From: Actinomycetes bacterium
GTDB lineage: Bacteria > Actinomycetota > Actinomycetes > Actinomycetales > Microbacteriaceae
DNA length: 24,803 nucleotides
NCBI GenBank assembly: GCA_023451265.1
Contig: JAEYAG010000207.1
Location: 1-24,803 of the forward strand
Direction of reading: 5' to 3'
This document shows, in pieces, positions 15,583 through 23,749 of the stretch. How positions within the stretch are numbered: the stretch's first letter is position 1; the number at the start of each line of letters is the position of its first letter. Both the position numbers and the translations under genes were made by a program. The notes beneath the pieces are model-generated. The model was not told the DNA's origin. It did not search any database and saw only the letters and a list, made by a program, of their open reading frames with translations.

Positions 15583-16421
15583 CGGGTGCCTCCTGTGGCG
15601 TGGGGGGTGGCGTGATCTGCGGATCGCACGTGGTGCCGGCCGCGCGGCAGCACCATCGGCGCACCCGAGACGGGGTCGGTGATGACGACGGAATCGAGGT
15701 CGAAGACGTCGCGCACGAGGTCGCTCGTGACGATGTCCGCCGGCGCGCCGTCCGCGATGAGCCGGCCCTGTTTGAGGGCGAAGAGGTGGTCGGCGTACCG
15801 GGCGGCGAGGTTGATGTCGTGGAGCACCATGACGATCGTGGTGCCGCGCGTGCGGTTGAGGTCGGTGAGGAGGTCGAGCACGTCGATCTGGTGCGAGACG
15901 TCGAGGAACGTCGTCGGCTCGTCGAGCAGCAGCAGATCGGTCTCCTGCGCGAGCGCCATCGCGATCCAGACGCGCTGACGCTGCCCGCCGGACAGCTCGT
16001 CGACCGCGCGGTCGGCGAGGTCGAGCACACCGGTCGCGGTGAGCGCCTCGGTGACGGCGCGGTCGTCGTCGGCGGTCCACGACCGGAAGAGCTTCTGGTG
16101 GGGGTGGCGGCCCCGACCGACGAGATCGGCCACGACGATGCCCTCCGGGGCGATCGGCTGCTGCGGGAGGAGGCCGAGGGTGCGGGCGAGTTCCTTCGTC
16201 GGGATGCTGTCGATGCGCTTGCCGTCGAGGAGCACGGCGCCGGACTGCGTCGGAATGAGCCGCGCGATGGTCTTCAGCAGCGTCGACTTGCCGCACGCGT
16301 TGGCGCCGACGATGACGCTGATGCCGCCGGAGGGGACGCGCAGGTCGATTCCGTCGACGATGCGGGTGGCGCCGTACCCCGAGACGAGCGCCTCGGTGGT
16401 CAGCGCGTGCTGTGCGGTCAT
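15579..16421 (-). CDS. Iron-siderophore ABC transporter ATPase (FepC-like)
   Basis: ATP-binding subunit that powers import of ferric siderophore through the two permeases encoded upstream. It has 280 residues. Walker A is GANACGKST (39-47), the Q-loop LLPQQ is at 85-89, the signature LSGGQRQR at 143-150 and Walker B LLLLDEPTTFLD (D167, E168), followed by the D-loop and switch histidine in VLHDIN. The DEPTTFLDVSHQ form is typical of FepC/FhuC ATPases. ATG at 16421 overlaps the permease stop (ATGA). The sequence does not reveal the siderophore type. Confidence 0.95.
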   Translation of the reverse strand: MTAQHALTTEALVSGYGATRIVDGIDLRVPSGGISVIVGANACGKSTLLKTIARLIPTQSGAVLLDGKRIDSIPTKELARTLGLLPQQPIAPEGIVVADLVGRGRHPHQKLFRSWTADDDRAVTEALTATGVLDLADRAVDELSGGQRQRVWIAMALAQETDLLLLDEPTTFLDVSHQIDVLDLLTDLNRTRGTTIVMVLHDINLAARYADHLFALKQGRLIADGAPADIVTSDLVRDVFDLDSVVITDPVSGAPMVLPRGRHHVRSADHATPHATGGTR

Positions 16422-17473
16422 GACGATCCTCCGCGACGGCTCGTTCGGATGAGCAGGTAGATGAGATACGGGGCACCGAGGATGCCGGTGATGACGCCCA
16501 CGGGGAACTTGGTGTCGAACGCGAACTGCCCGAGCAGGTCGGCCGCGAGGACGAGGACGGCGCCGGTGAGCGCCGCCGGCAGGATGACCGGCGCGCCGGA
16601 GCCGACGATCCGCGCCGCGATGGGGCCGGCGAGGAACGCCACGAAAGCGATCGGCCCCGTCGTCGCGGTCGCGAAGCACGCGAGTGCGACGGCGGCGAGG
16701 ACGAGCAGGATGCGGGTGCGGTCCACTCGCACGCCGAGCGCGGTCGCCGACGCGTCGCCCAGCTCGAGGGCGCCGAGGTCGCGCCCGAGGAGGACGACGA
16801 TCGGCACCAGCACGACGACGGCGAGAGCGAGGGGAGGCACGTCCTCCATGCGCGATCCGTTGAGGCTGCCGGTCAGCCACCGGATCGCGGCGGGGAGGTC
16901 CCACACGGCGGCGCGGAGGAGGAGGTAGGAGACGACGGCATCCATCATCGCGCCGACACCGATGCCGATGAGGATGAGCCGGCCGCCGGTCGACTCCCCG
17001 CCGCGCGCGGCGAAATAGATGATCGCCGCGGTGGCGATGCCCGCGACGAGGGCGAGGCCCATCGTGGCCGCGCCGCTCCAGTGCAGCACGACGAGCGACA
17101 GCACCGCGGCGGCGCTCGCGCCCGATGTGATGCCGATGACATCGGGGCTCGCCAGCGGATTGCGGAGCATCGTCTGGAAGGTGGAGCCCGCGACGCCGAA
17201 CGCGACGCCGGCGAGCACGGCGGTGAGAGCGCGCGGCAGGCGCAGCGTGCCGACGGCGAACGAGGCGCCGGGGACCTTCTGGCCGGCGAGGACCGCGAGG
17301 ACGTCCGAGAGCGGGTAGATCGTGTTGCCGAGCACGAGCATCGCGCCGAAGAGCACGACCATGAGGATGCCGAGGGCGCTCATCGTGAGGATGCGGCGGC
17401 GCGCCCTGTTGCGGCGACCCGCGCGGAGGCGGGCGACCGCGGCATCCGTCGGCGGGGCGAGGAGCGTGGTCAT
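16418..17473 (-). CDS. Iron-siderophore ABC transporter permease (FepG-like, FecCD family)
   Basis: Integral membrane subunit of 351 residues of the BtuC/FecCD permease family, with about nine to ten hydrophobic segments. Family motifs include LRLPRALTAVLAGVAFGVAG, MLRNPLASPDVIGITSGA and the cytoplasmic coupling region DASATALGVRVDRTR, then GPIAFVAFLAGPIAARIVG and GVITGILGAPYLIYLL at the end. It pairs with the neighbouring permease, of identical length, as a heterodimer. The ATG start shares one base with the stop of the upstream permease (TGATG). The frame stays open upstream through the other permease, which is a shadow. Confidence 0.95.
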   Translation of the reverse strand: MTTLLAPPTDAAVARLRAGRRNRARRRILTMSALGILMVVLFGAMLVLGNTIYPLSDVLAVLAGQKVPGASFAVGTLRLPRALTAVLAGVAFGVAGSTFQTMLRNPLASPDVIGITSGASAAAVLSLVVLHWSGAATMGLALVAGIATAAIIYFAARGGESTGGRLILIGIGVGAMMDAVVSYLLLRAAVWDLPAAIRWLTGSLNGSRMEDVPPLALAVVVLVPIVVLLGRDLGALELGDASATALGVRVDRTRILLVLAAVALACFATATTGPIAFVAFLAGPIAARIVGSGAPVILPAALTGAVLVLAADLLGQFAFDTKFPVGVITGILGAPYLIYLLIRTSRRGGSS

Positions 17474-18528
17474 CAGAGGGCCTTCATCCGGGTGCGGCGG
17501 GCGATCGCGATGAGGACGGGTGCGCCGAGGAATGCGGTGATGATGCCGGCCTCGACCTCGCCCGGCGAGCCGATGACGCGGCCGATCGTGTCGGCGAGAG
17601 TGAGGAGGACCGCGCCGCCGAGGGCGGACAGGGGGAGCAGCCAGCGCTGGTCGGCACCGGAGACGAGGCGCACGGCGTGCGGCACCATGAGGCCCACGAA
17701 GCCGATGGGGCCGGCGACGGCGGTGACAGCGGCGCAGAGGGTGACACCGGCGATCGCGGCGATGACGCGGATGCGGCCGACCGGGACGCCGAGGCCGGTC
17801 GCGACGTCGTCGCCGAGGGCGAGGGCGTTCAGCGACGTGGCGCACAGCAGGGCGACGATGGTGCCGATCGCGAGGACGGGCGCGATGATGCCCATGGTCT
17901 CCCAGTCGGCGCGCCCGACGTTGCCGATCTGCCAGTAGCGGAACTCGTCCATGACGTTCTGGCGGGGCAGGAGCACTGCGGACACGAGGGACGACAGTGC
18001 CGCGGTCGTTGCGGCGCCCGCGAGCGCGAGCTTGATCGGGGTCGTGCCGCCGGGGCCTACGGAGCCGACGAAGTACACGAAGAACGCGGTGAGGAAGGAG
18101 CCGACGAGAGCGAGGCCCAGGTAGCCGAGGGCGCTCGAGACGCCGAAGAAGGCGATGCCGATGACGACGGCGAGGGCGGCGCCGGTGTTGACGCCGAGGA
18201 TGCCGGGGTCGGCGAGCGGATTGCGGGTGATCGCCTGCATGAGTGCGCCGGACAGCGCCAGTGCGGCGCCGGCGAGAAGGGCGAGCACCGTGCGGGGGAC
18301 ACGGCTCTGCACCGCGAGCGCGCCGATGTCGTCGGGGGTCTCGCCGCGCAGCCAGGCCCCGATGCCCGCGATGATCTGGTCGATGCTCACGGGTCGCGAG
18401 CCGAAGGACAGCGACAGGATGATCGAGACGACCACGGCTGCCACCGCGATCACGAGCACGACGACACTGCGCCGCGCGTCCCCCCTCGGGGCGGACGCGC
18501 GGCGCGGTGGCGCGACGGAAACGGTCAC
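17473..18528 (-). CDS. Iron-siderophore ABC transporter permease (FepD-like, FecCD family)
   Basis: First permease of the operon, 351 residues, FecCD family. It shows SRVPRTVLALLAGAALALSG, MQAITRNPLADPGILGVNTGA, the coupling helix DDVATGLGVPVGRIR, GPIGFVGLMVPHAVRL and a C-terminal GSPGEVEAGIITAFLGAP, the classic order for this family. The start is a GTG at 18528 (MTVSVAPP) that overlaps the stop of the binding-protein gene (GTGA). It forms the membrane channel with the second permease and takes ferric siderophore from the lipoprotein. Confidence 0.95.
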   Translation of the reverse strand: MTVSVAPPRRASAPRGDARRSVVVLVIAVAAVVVSIILSLSFGSRPVSIDQIIAGIGAWLRGETPDDIGALAVQSRVPRTVLALLAGAALALSGALMQAITRNPLADPGILGVNTGAALAVVIGIAFFGVSSALGYLGLALVGSFLTAFFVYFVGSVGPGGTTPIKLALAGAATTAALSSLVSAVLLPRQNVMDEFRYWQIGNVGRADWETMGIIAPVLAIGTIVALLCATSLNALALGDDVATGLGVPVGRIRVIAAIAGVTLCAAVTAVAGPIGFVGLMVPHAVRLVSGADQRWLLPLSALGGAVLLTLADTIGRVIGSPGEVEAGIITAFLGAPVLIAIARRTRMKAL

Positions 18529-19556
18529 TGAACCTTCGCTGCCGCGTCCTTGAGGTCGCCCACGTAACGGTCGAGCACCCACGGGATCGAGAGCGCGGTC
18601 GGGCTGACGGCGGCGCTGTAGTCGTCGCCCTCGCCGACGGCGATGACGGCGCCGTTCCTGACGGCGGGCAGCGTGCTCCACAGCGGGTCGGCCTGCAGGG
18701 CCGGCAGGAGGGTGTCGTCGCCGTACGTGACGATGACGTCGACGTCGGCGAGCTGGTCGGCGTTCTCGGCACTGAAGTCGAGGTAGAACGAGCCGGCGTC
18801 GGCCGCGTCGACGGCGACCTGCGGCAGGTCGAACCCGAGGTCGTGCAGGAACGCGGTGCGCGAGTCGCCACCCGTGTACAGCGACACGCTCGACAGGTCA
18901 GCGGCGCTCATGTAGAAGAACGCGGCGCTCTTGCCCGCGAAGCCGGCGTCCGCCGTCGCATCCGCGATCTGCTGCTCCAGGTCACCGACGAGTGCCTCGC
19001 CCTCGGACTTCAGGCCCAGGCCTTCGGCGTTGAGGGTGATCTGGTCGCGCCACGGCGTGAACCAGGGGATGTCGGGGTAGGAGACGACCGGGGCGATGCC
19101 GGACAGCGTCTCGTAGTCCTCGGCGCTGAGCCCGGACTGGGCGGCGAGGATGACGTCGGGCGCGGTGTCGGAGATCGCCTCGAACTCGATGCCGTCGGTC
19201 GCATCGAAGAGCGGGGGCAGGTCGGCGCCCAGCTCGTCGAGCTTGTCGCTCGTCCACTCGTAGACGCCGGGCTTCGCGGTGCCGGTCCAGGCCCAGACCT
19301 GCGTGTCCATGCCGACGGGCACGACGCCGAGGGCGAGGGCGACGTCCTGGTTGCCCCAGGAGATCGTGGCGACCCGCTCCGGCTTCGCCTCGATCGTGGT
19401 CTCGCCGAGGGCGTGGGTGATGGTGACGGGGAAACTGTCGGAGCCGGCTCCCGCGTCTCCCGACGCGGTGGAGCCGGGGGTGCTGCTGCTCGCGCAGCCA
19501 GTGAGGAGGAGAGCGGCCGCGGCGGTGAGGGCGACGGCGGTGCGAAGTCGAGGCAA
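18525..19556 (-). CDS. Iron-siderophore-binding lipoprotein
   Basis: Extracellular solute-binding protein of the FepB/FhuD type, 343 residues, anchored by a lipid. The N terminus has a signal peptide with lipobox LLTG-C21, then a Ser/Gly/Thr-rich linker. The mature part has the family features: the beta-strand ITHALGETTIEAKPERVATI, the ISDTAPDVILAAQSGLSAEDYETL region and a C-terminal lobe with VDVIVTYGDD. The start is an unusual TTG at 19556, supported by GAAGGGA about 6 nt upstream and by a signal peptide that begins right there. First gene of a five-gene operon; the iron box lies 35 nt upstream. Confidence 0.94.
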   Translation of the reverse strand: MPRLRTAVALTAAAALLLTGCASSSTPGSTASGDAGAGSDSFPVTITHALGETTIEAKPERVATISWGNQDVALALGVVPVGMDTQVWAWTGTAKPGVYEWTSDKLDELGADLPPLFDATDGIEFEAISDTAPDVILAAQSGLSAEDYETLSGIAPVVSYPDIPWFTPWRDQITLNAEGLGLKSEGEALVGDLEQQIADATADAGFAGKSAAFFYMSAADLSSVSLYTGGDSRTAFLHDLGFDLPQVAVDAADAGSFYLDFSAENADQLADVDVIVTYGDDTLLPALQADPLWSTLPAVRNGAVIAVGEGDDYSAAVSPTALSIPWVLDRYVGDLKDAAAKVQ

Positions 19557-19591
19557 GGGGAATCCCTTCGATGCTGTGGGGAGTGCCCGAG

Positions 19592-19610
19592 TAAGGGCAG
19601 GCTTACTTTA
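19592..19610 (-). promoter_or_regulatory. DtxR/IdeR-type iron box before the siderophore operon
   Basis: The 19 bases TAAGGGCAGGCTTACTTTA match the DtxR/IdeR consensus TTAGGTTAGGCTAACCTAA at 13 of 19 positions, including the AGGCT centre. GTAAG and CTTAC form an inverted repeat at 19591-19606. It lies 36-54 nt upstream of the TTG start, where bound repressor with iron would block transcription. The consensus is established knowledge; binding here is inferred. Confidence 0.75.
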
Positions 19611-19667
19611 GATCGTCGGCGGTGGAATGCGCCAGTTCGCTGCAGTCCGCCTGAAGGACGCCGTGCC

Positions 19668-19715
19668 ACGACAAAGGCCCCGCCGGCGCGCTGTGGCGCA
19701 GGCGGGGCCTGTCGT
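19668..19715 (-). terminator. Stem-loop terminator of bioY
   Basis: ACGACA plus GGCCCCGCC pair with GGCGGGGCC plus TGTCGT, 15 base pairs with two bulged A. It begins 15 nt after the bioY stop. On the minus strand the stem is interrupted by TTT after GGCGGGGCC, consistent with an intrinsic terminator that separates bioY from the siderophore operon. Confidence 0.75.
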
Positions 19716-19729
19716 GACGGTGGCTGAGA

Positions 19730-20362
19730 TCAGCCGTTCTTGCGGCGATCGACGGCTCGGACACCCGCCCAGGCCGCCGGGATCAGCAGCGCGGCCAGCG
19801 CCGCCTTAATGAGTCCGCCGACGATGAACGGCCAGAGGCCGAACTGCAGGATCTCGCCGATGCCGAACGCGCCACCGCCGACGACGTTCAGGATGAACGC
19901 CATGTAGGGGATGCCGAAGATGAACGGGATCGCGCTGGCGGCGACGAAGCCGACGAAGGCCAGCAGCGGTCGGCGGTCCCACGCGCGCTCGGCGAACCAG
20001 CCGGCCACGAACGCGGCGAACACGAAGCCGATGACGAACCCGAAACTCGGCTTCGCCACGGCGGCGACTGTGCCGGTGAACCCGGCGAAGACGGGGAGGC
20101 CGCCGAGGCCCGCGAGCAGATACGTCACGAGGGCCGCAGCGCCGCGGCGTGCGCCGAGCGCGGCGCCGACCACGACGACGGCGAGGGTCTGGCCCGTGAT
20201 GGGGACCGGCCACAGGGGCACCTCGACCTGAGCGAGCAGCGCGACGACCGTGGCGCCGGCGACGACGAGACCGGCGTCGAGGGCGATGGCGCGCGCCCGA
20301 TCGGATGGGCGGGCGATGAGGTCGGCCAGCACGGGGCGGCGGATGGGGGCAGCGAGAGACAT
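19730..20362 (-). CDS. bioY: Biotin transporter BioY (ECF S component)
   Basis: Substrate-binding membrane subunit for biotin uptake, 210 residues with about six membrane segments. The family motif WPVPITGQT is at 51-59, followed by GARRGAAALVTYLLAGLGGLPVF and a central AKPSFGFVIGF, all characteristic of BioY. I took the ATG at 20362 because AAGGAG sits 5 nt upstream; the GTG at 20368 is in frame but would leave no spacing. No bioM/bioN energising genes are next to it, so it must use a shared ECF module or act alone (both known for BioY). No biotin synthesis genes are in the window. Confidence 0.95.
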   Translation of the reverse strand: MSLAAPIRRPVLADLIARPSDRARAIALDAGLVVAGATVVALLAQVEVPLWPVPITGQTLAVVVVGAALGARRGAAALVTYLLAGLGGLPVFAGFTGTVAAVAKPSFGFVIGFVFAAFVAGWFAERAWDRRPLLAFVGFVAASAIPFIFGIPYMAFILNVVGGGAFGIGEILQFGLWPFIVGGLIKAALAALLIPAAWAGVRAVDRRKNG

Positions 20363-20417
20363 GCGCACTCCTTCGAAAGTCGTGGGGCCGGCTCAGGACG
20401 CCGGGGTGTCGCGACTC

Positions 20418-20423
20418 AGCCTA
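20418..20423 (-). promoter_or_regulatory. Possible -10 box of bioY (TAGGCT)
   Basis: The minus strand reads TAGGCT, 55 nt before the bioY ATG. It is part of a small palindrome, AGCCTAGAGGCT (20418-20429). This fits TANNNT, but no -35 is evident. Confidence 0.35.
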
Positions 20424-20498
20424 GAGGCTGGACCGCCCGGGTTCTTGGACGGCGTCCATCGTGCTTGTGAGAGGAGTTTGTGGAGAGTCGCACAGCGG

Positions 20499-20504
20499 TA
20501 GTTT
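20499..20504 (+). promoter_or_regulatory. -10 box for a leaderless GyrI-like mRNA
   Basis: TAGTTT ends 6 nt before the ATG at 20511, the same spacing as at 12116-12128, and no ribosome-binding site precedes the ATG. A TTGTGG at 20478-20483 could serve as a -35 with a short 15-nt spacer. Confidence 0.55.
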
Positions 20505-20510
20505 CGACCT

Positions 20511-21125
20511 ATGAAGGTCGACCTCAAGAAGGAGATCCCGACGTATGCCGCGCGTCGAGGGCGCTTCGACCTCGTCACGGTGCCGCCGCTGCAGTACCTC
20601 ATGTGCGACGGTGCGGGTGACCCGAACACGGCCCCGGCCTATCGGCAGGCCCTAGAGGCTCTCTATCCGGTCGCCTTCGCCCTCAAGTTCGCGAGCAAAC
20701 GCGAACTCGACCGCGACTATGTCGTCCCGCCCCTGGAGGGGCTGTGGTGGGCCGACGATCCCGCGCTGTTCACCACCCGCCGCGACAAGAGCAGCTGGCA
20801 GTGGACCCTCATGATCCTCGTGCCCGACTGGCTGACCCGTGAACACGTCGACCGCGCTCGCGAGGCGGCCGGCGCGAAGGGCGTCGACGGTGTCCACGCC
20901 GTACGGCTCGACACCCTCGACGAGGGGCTCAGTGTGCAGACCCTCCACGTCGGCAGCTACGACGACGAAGCCCCCGTGCTCGCGGAGCTGCACGACCGTG
21001 TCATCCCGGAGCGCGGCCTGCGGATGACCGGTCACCACCACGAGATCTACCTGAGTGACGCCCGTCGCACGGCGCCGGACAAGCTGCGGACGATCCTGCG
21101 CCAGCCGGTCGCGGCCGCGCGCTGA
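20511..21125 (+). CDS. GyrI-like small-molecule-binding domain protein
   Basis: A 204-residue cytoplasmic protein of the GyrI-like/SRPBCC-unrelated 'SOUL-GyrI' type, related to the effector-binding domains of BmrR and Rob but without a DNA-binding domain. Visible family marks are the start KVDLKKEIPTYAARRGRFDLV, the strand PPLQYLMCDGAGDPN, the Trp-rich stretch VVPPLEGLWW and LHVGSYDDEAPVLAELHD, then GHHHEIYLSD near the end. Members of this group bind or hydrolyse small lipophilic molecules, but the ligand here is unknown. It has its own leaderless-type promoter and is monocistronic or read together with the ABC-F gene 78 nt downstream. Confidence 0.85.
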   Translation: MKVDLKKEIPTYAARRGRFDLVTVPPLQYLMCDGAGDPNTAPAYRQALEALYPVAFALKFASKRELDRDYVVPPLEGLWWADDPALFTTRRDKSSWQWTLMILVPDWLTREHVDRAREAAGAKGVDGVHAVRLDTLDEGLSVQTLHVGSYDDEAPVLAELHDRVIPERGLRMTGHHHEIYLSDARRTAPDKLRTILRQPVAAAR

Positions 21126-21142
21126 GCCTCCTCGACCGCGGG

Positions 21143-21148
21143 TAGACT
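21143..21148 (+). promoter_or_regulatory. Probable -10 box of the ABC-F gene (TAGACT)
   Basis: GGTAGACTGG lies 55 nt before the GTG start and repeats the TAGACT seen before ctaB and sufB. It predicts a leader of about 50 nt. No clear -35 is visible. Confidence 0.5.
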
Positions 21149-21203
21149 GGTTGGCTGGCCCATCGGCCGCCCTCCCGAACCACACGAAGAACGGACGTCC
21201 GCT

Positions 21204-22802
21204 GTGCTCGCCGTGCACGACCTCGAGATCCGCGTGGGTGCCCGCACGCTCATGGCCGACGTGTCGTTCCGGGTGTCCGACGGCGACAAGATCGGCCTCG
21301 TCGGCCGCAACGGTGCCGGCAAGACGACCCTCACGAAGGTGCTCGCGGGCGACCTCATTCCCGCCGACGGCAAGGTCGAGCGCTCCGGCGAACTCGGCTA
21401 CCTGCCGCAGGATCCCCGCTCCGGCGACCCCGAGATGCTCGCCCGTACCCGCATCCTCGACGCCCGCGGTCTCGGCACCCTGGCGCTGCAGATGCACGAG
21501 GCGTCGCTGCAGATGGGGGATGCCGACGAGAAGGTCGCCGCGAAGGCGATGCGCCGCTACGGCAACCTCATGGAGCGCTTCGAAGCGCTCGGCGGCTACG
21601 CGGCCGAGTCCGAGGCGGCATCCATCGCGCACAACCTGTCACTGCCGGACCGCATCCTCGACCAGCCCCTCAAGACCCTGTCGGGCGGTCAGCGCCGCCG
21701 CATCGAGCTCGCGCGGATCCTGTTCTCCGACGCGCAGACGATGATCCTCGACGAGCCGACCAACCACCTCGACGCCGACAGCGTCGTGTGGCTGCGCGAG
21801 TTCCTGAAGAACTACAAGGGCGGGCTCATCGTCATCAGCCACGACGTCGAGCTCGTCGGCGAGACCGTCAACCGCGTCTTCTACCTCGACGCCATGCGTC
21901 AGGTCATCGACGTCTACAACATGAACTGGAAGAACTACCTGCGTCAGCGGGTGGCCGACGAGGAGCGCCGCAAGAAGGAGCGCGCCAACATCGAGAAGAA
22001 GGCGACTGCGCTGCAGCTGCAAGCCGCGCGCTTCGGCGCGAAGGCCTCGAAGGCCGCCGCCGCGCACCAGATGGTCGCGCGCGCCGAGAAGATGCTCTCG
22101 GGCCTCGAGGAGGTCCGCCAGGAGGACCGCGTCGCGAAGCTGCGGTTCCCCAAGCCCGCGCCGTGCGGCAAGACCCCGCTCATGGCGAAGAACCTGTCGA
22201 AGTCGTACGGGTCGCTGGAGATCTTCACCGACGTCGACCTCGCGATCGACCGCGGCTCGAAGGTCGTCGTGCTGGGCCTGAACGGTGCCGGCAAGACGAC
22301 GCTGCTGCGCATCCTCGCCGGCGTCGACAAGCCCGACACCGGCATCCTCGAGCCCGGGCACGGCCTGAAGATCGGCTACTACGCGCAGGAGCACGAGAAC
22401 CTCGACGTGAACCGCTCGGTGCTCGAGAACATGATGTCGGCGGCGCCCGACATCACGGCGACCGAGGCGCGCAAGGTGCTCGGTTCGTTCCTGTTCACCG
22501 GAGACGACGTGCTGAAGCCCGCCGGTGTGCTCTCCGGCGGCGAGAAGACGCGCCTGTCGCTCGCGACCCTCGTCGTCTCGAGCGCGAACATGCTGCTGCT
22601 CGACGAGCCGACGAACAACCTCGACCCAGCGTCGCGCGAGGAGATCCTCGGCGCGCTCGCGCACTACGAGGGCGCCGTCGTGCTCGTCTCGCACGACTCG
22701 GGTGCCGTGCAGGCGCTGAACCCCGAGCGCGTGCTCATCCTGCCCGACGGCGTCGAGGACATCTGGGGTCGCGACTACGTCGACCTGATTGAACTGGCGT
22801 GA
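21204..22802 (+). CDS. ABC-F family ATPase (ribosome-associated)
   Basis: A soluble twin-cassette ATPase of 532 residues with no membrane segments. Cassette 1 has GRNGAGKTT (34-42), LSGGQRRR (159-166) and MILDEPTNHLD (180-190). Cassette 2 has GLNGAGKTT (358-366), LSGGEKTR (443-450) and LLLDEPTNNLD (464-474). Between them is a charged linker (about 245-310) rich in Lys/Arg/Glu/Ala, the P-site tRNA interaction motif of ABC-F proteins. Such proteins rescue or tune stalled ribosomes, and some protect against ribosome-targeting antibiotics. I cannot tell a housekeeping member from a resistance member. The GTG start has only a weak ribosome-binding site (GAAGAACGGA), but the protein begins with the usual family strand. 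Confidence 0.93.
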   Translation: MLAVHDLEIRVGARTLMADVSFRVSDGDKIGLVGRNGAGKTTLTKVLAGDLIPADGKVERSGELGYLPQDPRSGDPEMLARTRILDARGLGTLALQMHEASLQMGDADEKVAAKAMRRYGNLMERFEALGGYAAESEAASIAHNLSLPDRILDQPLKTLSGGQRRRIELARILFSDAQTMILDEPTNHLDADSVVWLREFLKNYKGGLIVISHDVELVGETVNRVFYLDAMRQVIDVYNMNWKNYLRQRVADEERRKKERANIEKKATALQLQAARFGAKASKAAAAHQMVARAEKMLSGLEEVRQEDRVAKLRFPKPAPCGKTPLMAKNLSKSYGSLEIFTDVDLAIDRGSKVVVLGLNGAGKTTLLRILAGVDKPDTGILEPGHGLKIGYYAQEHENLDVNRSVLENMMSAAPDITATEARKVLGSFLFTGDDVLKPAGVLSGGEKTRLSLATLVVSSANMLLLDEPTNNLDPASREEILGALAHYEGAVVLVSHDSGAVQALNPERVLILPDGVEDIWGRDYVDLIELA

Positions 22803-22830
22803 CGCGGTCAGGTGAACCGGCGTGACGCGG
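22790..22830 (+). repeat. Short direct repeat at the 3' end of the ABC-F gene
   Basis: Two 18-base copies, 22790-22807 and 22813-22830, differ at one base and are 5 nt apart. The first copy contains the ABC-F stop codon. It looks like a small tandem duplication of the gene's end. Confidence 0.7.
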
Positions 22831-22834
22831 GCGC

Positions 22835-23749
22835 TCAGCGCGGCGTGAGCTCGTCGAGGAGCGCGTCCTCGTCGACCATGTCGCGATCGCGCTTGCGGCC
22901 TTCGCGGCGCCGCGAGCGGGCGGATGCCGCGGGCACCGCCGCCTCGTCGGCATCCGCGATGCCGGTACCGCCGGACACGGGCGTCTGCACCTTCGCGGCG
23001 GCCGCGTCTTCGGCGTCCTCGCGCCGATGCCGGATCTCGGTGCGGATCATGTACCAGATGAACACGAACCCCATGACGGCGAAGAGGATCCACTGGATCG
23101 CGTAGGACAGGTGCGGGCCAGGGTCGTCCGAGGGCGATTCGAGCGGGTTCGGAGCCGTCGTCGGCGTCGGATCCTCCGACACCATCAGCCCATAGGCGCT
23201 CGTCACCATCGTGTCCTGGCCGGTCGTCTCCGCGACCAGCGGCAGGTTGATGGTCGGCACCTGACCCTCCGGCGCCGAGCGGCCGGAGTTCGGCAGCGGC
23301 TCGCCGGGCTTCAGCCGGGCGACGACGGTGACCTGCCCGGTGGGGGCCGCGGGGATCGAGTCGGGTTCGGGCTGATCGTCGCCGGGAGGCACCCAGCCGC
23401 GGTCGACGAGGAACACGTCGCCGTCGAGGGTGCGGAACGGCACGAGCACTTCGAACGCGCTCGTGCCGCCGTGGGCGCGGTTGCGTGCGAGCAGGGTGTC
23501 GTCGGTCAGGTACTCGCCGACGAGCGTGACGGGGTGCCACTGGTCGGCCGGATCGAACTCGCCTCCGGCCGGGATCAGCTCGCGCAGCGCGACGGGGGTG
23601 GCGTCGTAGTTGGCGGCGATGAGGCCCAGCTGGCGTTCACGCTCGGCGTTGCGCGTGAACTGCCAGTTGGACAGGAACGCGCAGGTGATGGCGAACGCGA
23701 TGGCCACGGCGACATACCCCGTCCAGCGCAGGGCGGTGCGGCGGTTCAC
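22835..23749 (-). CDS. SURF1 family cytochrome oxidase assembly protein
   Basis: Membrane protein that helps insert haem A into subunit I of cytochrome aa3 oxidase. It has 304 residues, somewhat longer than usual because of a charged C-terminal tail (about 240-304). There are two membrane helices (about 9-27 and 216-236) with a large external domain between. The N-terminal helix ends in NWQFTRNAERE, the SURF1 W-Q-x-x-R motif; VLVPFRTLDGDVFLVDRGWVP (101-121) is the second family signature, and YAIQWILFAVMG (216-227) begins the last helix. The GTG at 23749 overlaps the stop of the 67-residue gene (GTGA). It functionally complements ctaA and ctaB. Confidence 0.95.
   Translation of the reverse strand: MNRRTALRWTGYVAVAIAFAITCAFLSNWQFTRNAERERQLGLIAANYDATPVALRELIPAGGEFDPADQWHPVTLVGEYLTDDTLLARNRAHGGTSAFEVLVPFRTLDGDVFLVDRGWVPPGDDQPEPDSIPAAPTGQVTVVARLKPGEPLPNSGRSAPEGQVPTINLPLVAETTGQDTMVTSAYGLMVSEDPTPTTAPNPLESPSDDPGPHLSYAIQWILFAVMGFVFIWYMIRTEIRHRREDAEDAAAAKVQTPVSGGTGIADADEAAVPAASARSRRREGRKRDRDMVDEDALLDELTPR

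Noticed and set aside
20363..20510. Biotin-responsive operator or riboswitch before bioY
   Set aside because: Only a 12-bp palindrome at a possible -10 box; no recognisable BirA or BioR site.
21149..21203. Antibiotic-responsive attenuator before the ABC-F gene
   Set aside because: The leader is about 50 nt with only a tiny GGCC/GGCC stem and no leader peptide or terminator.
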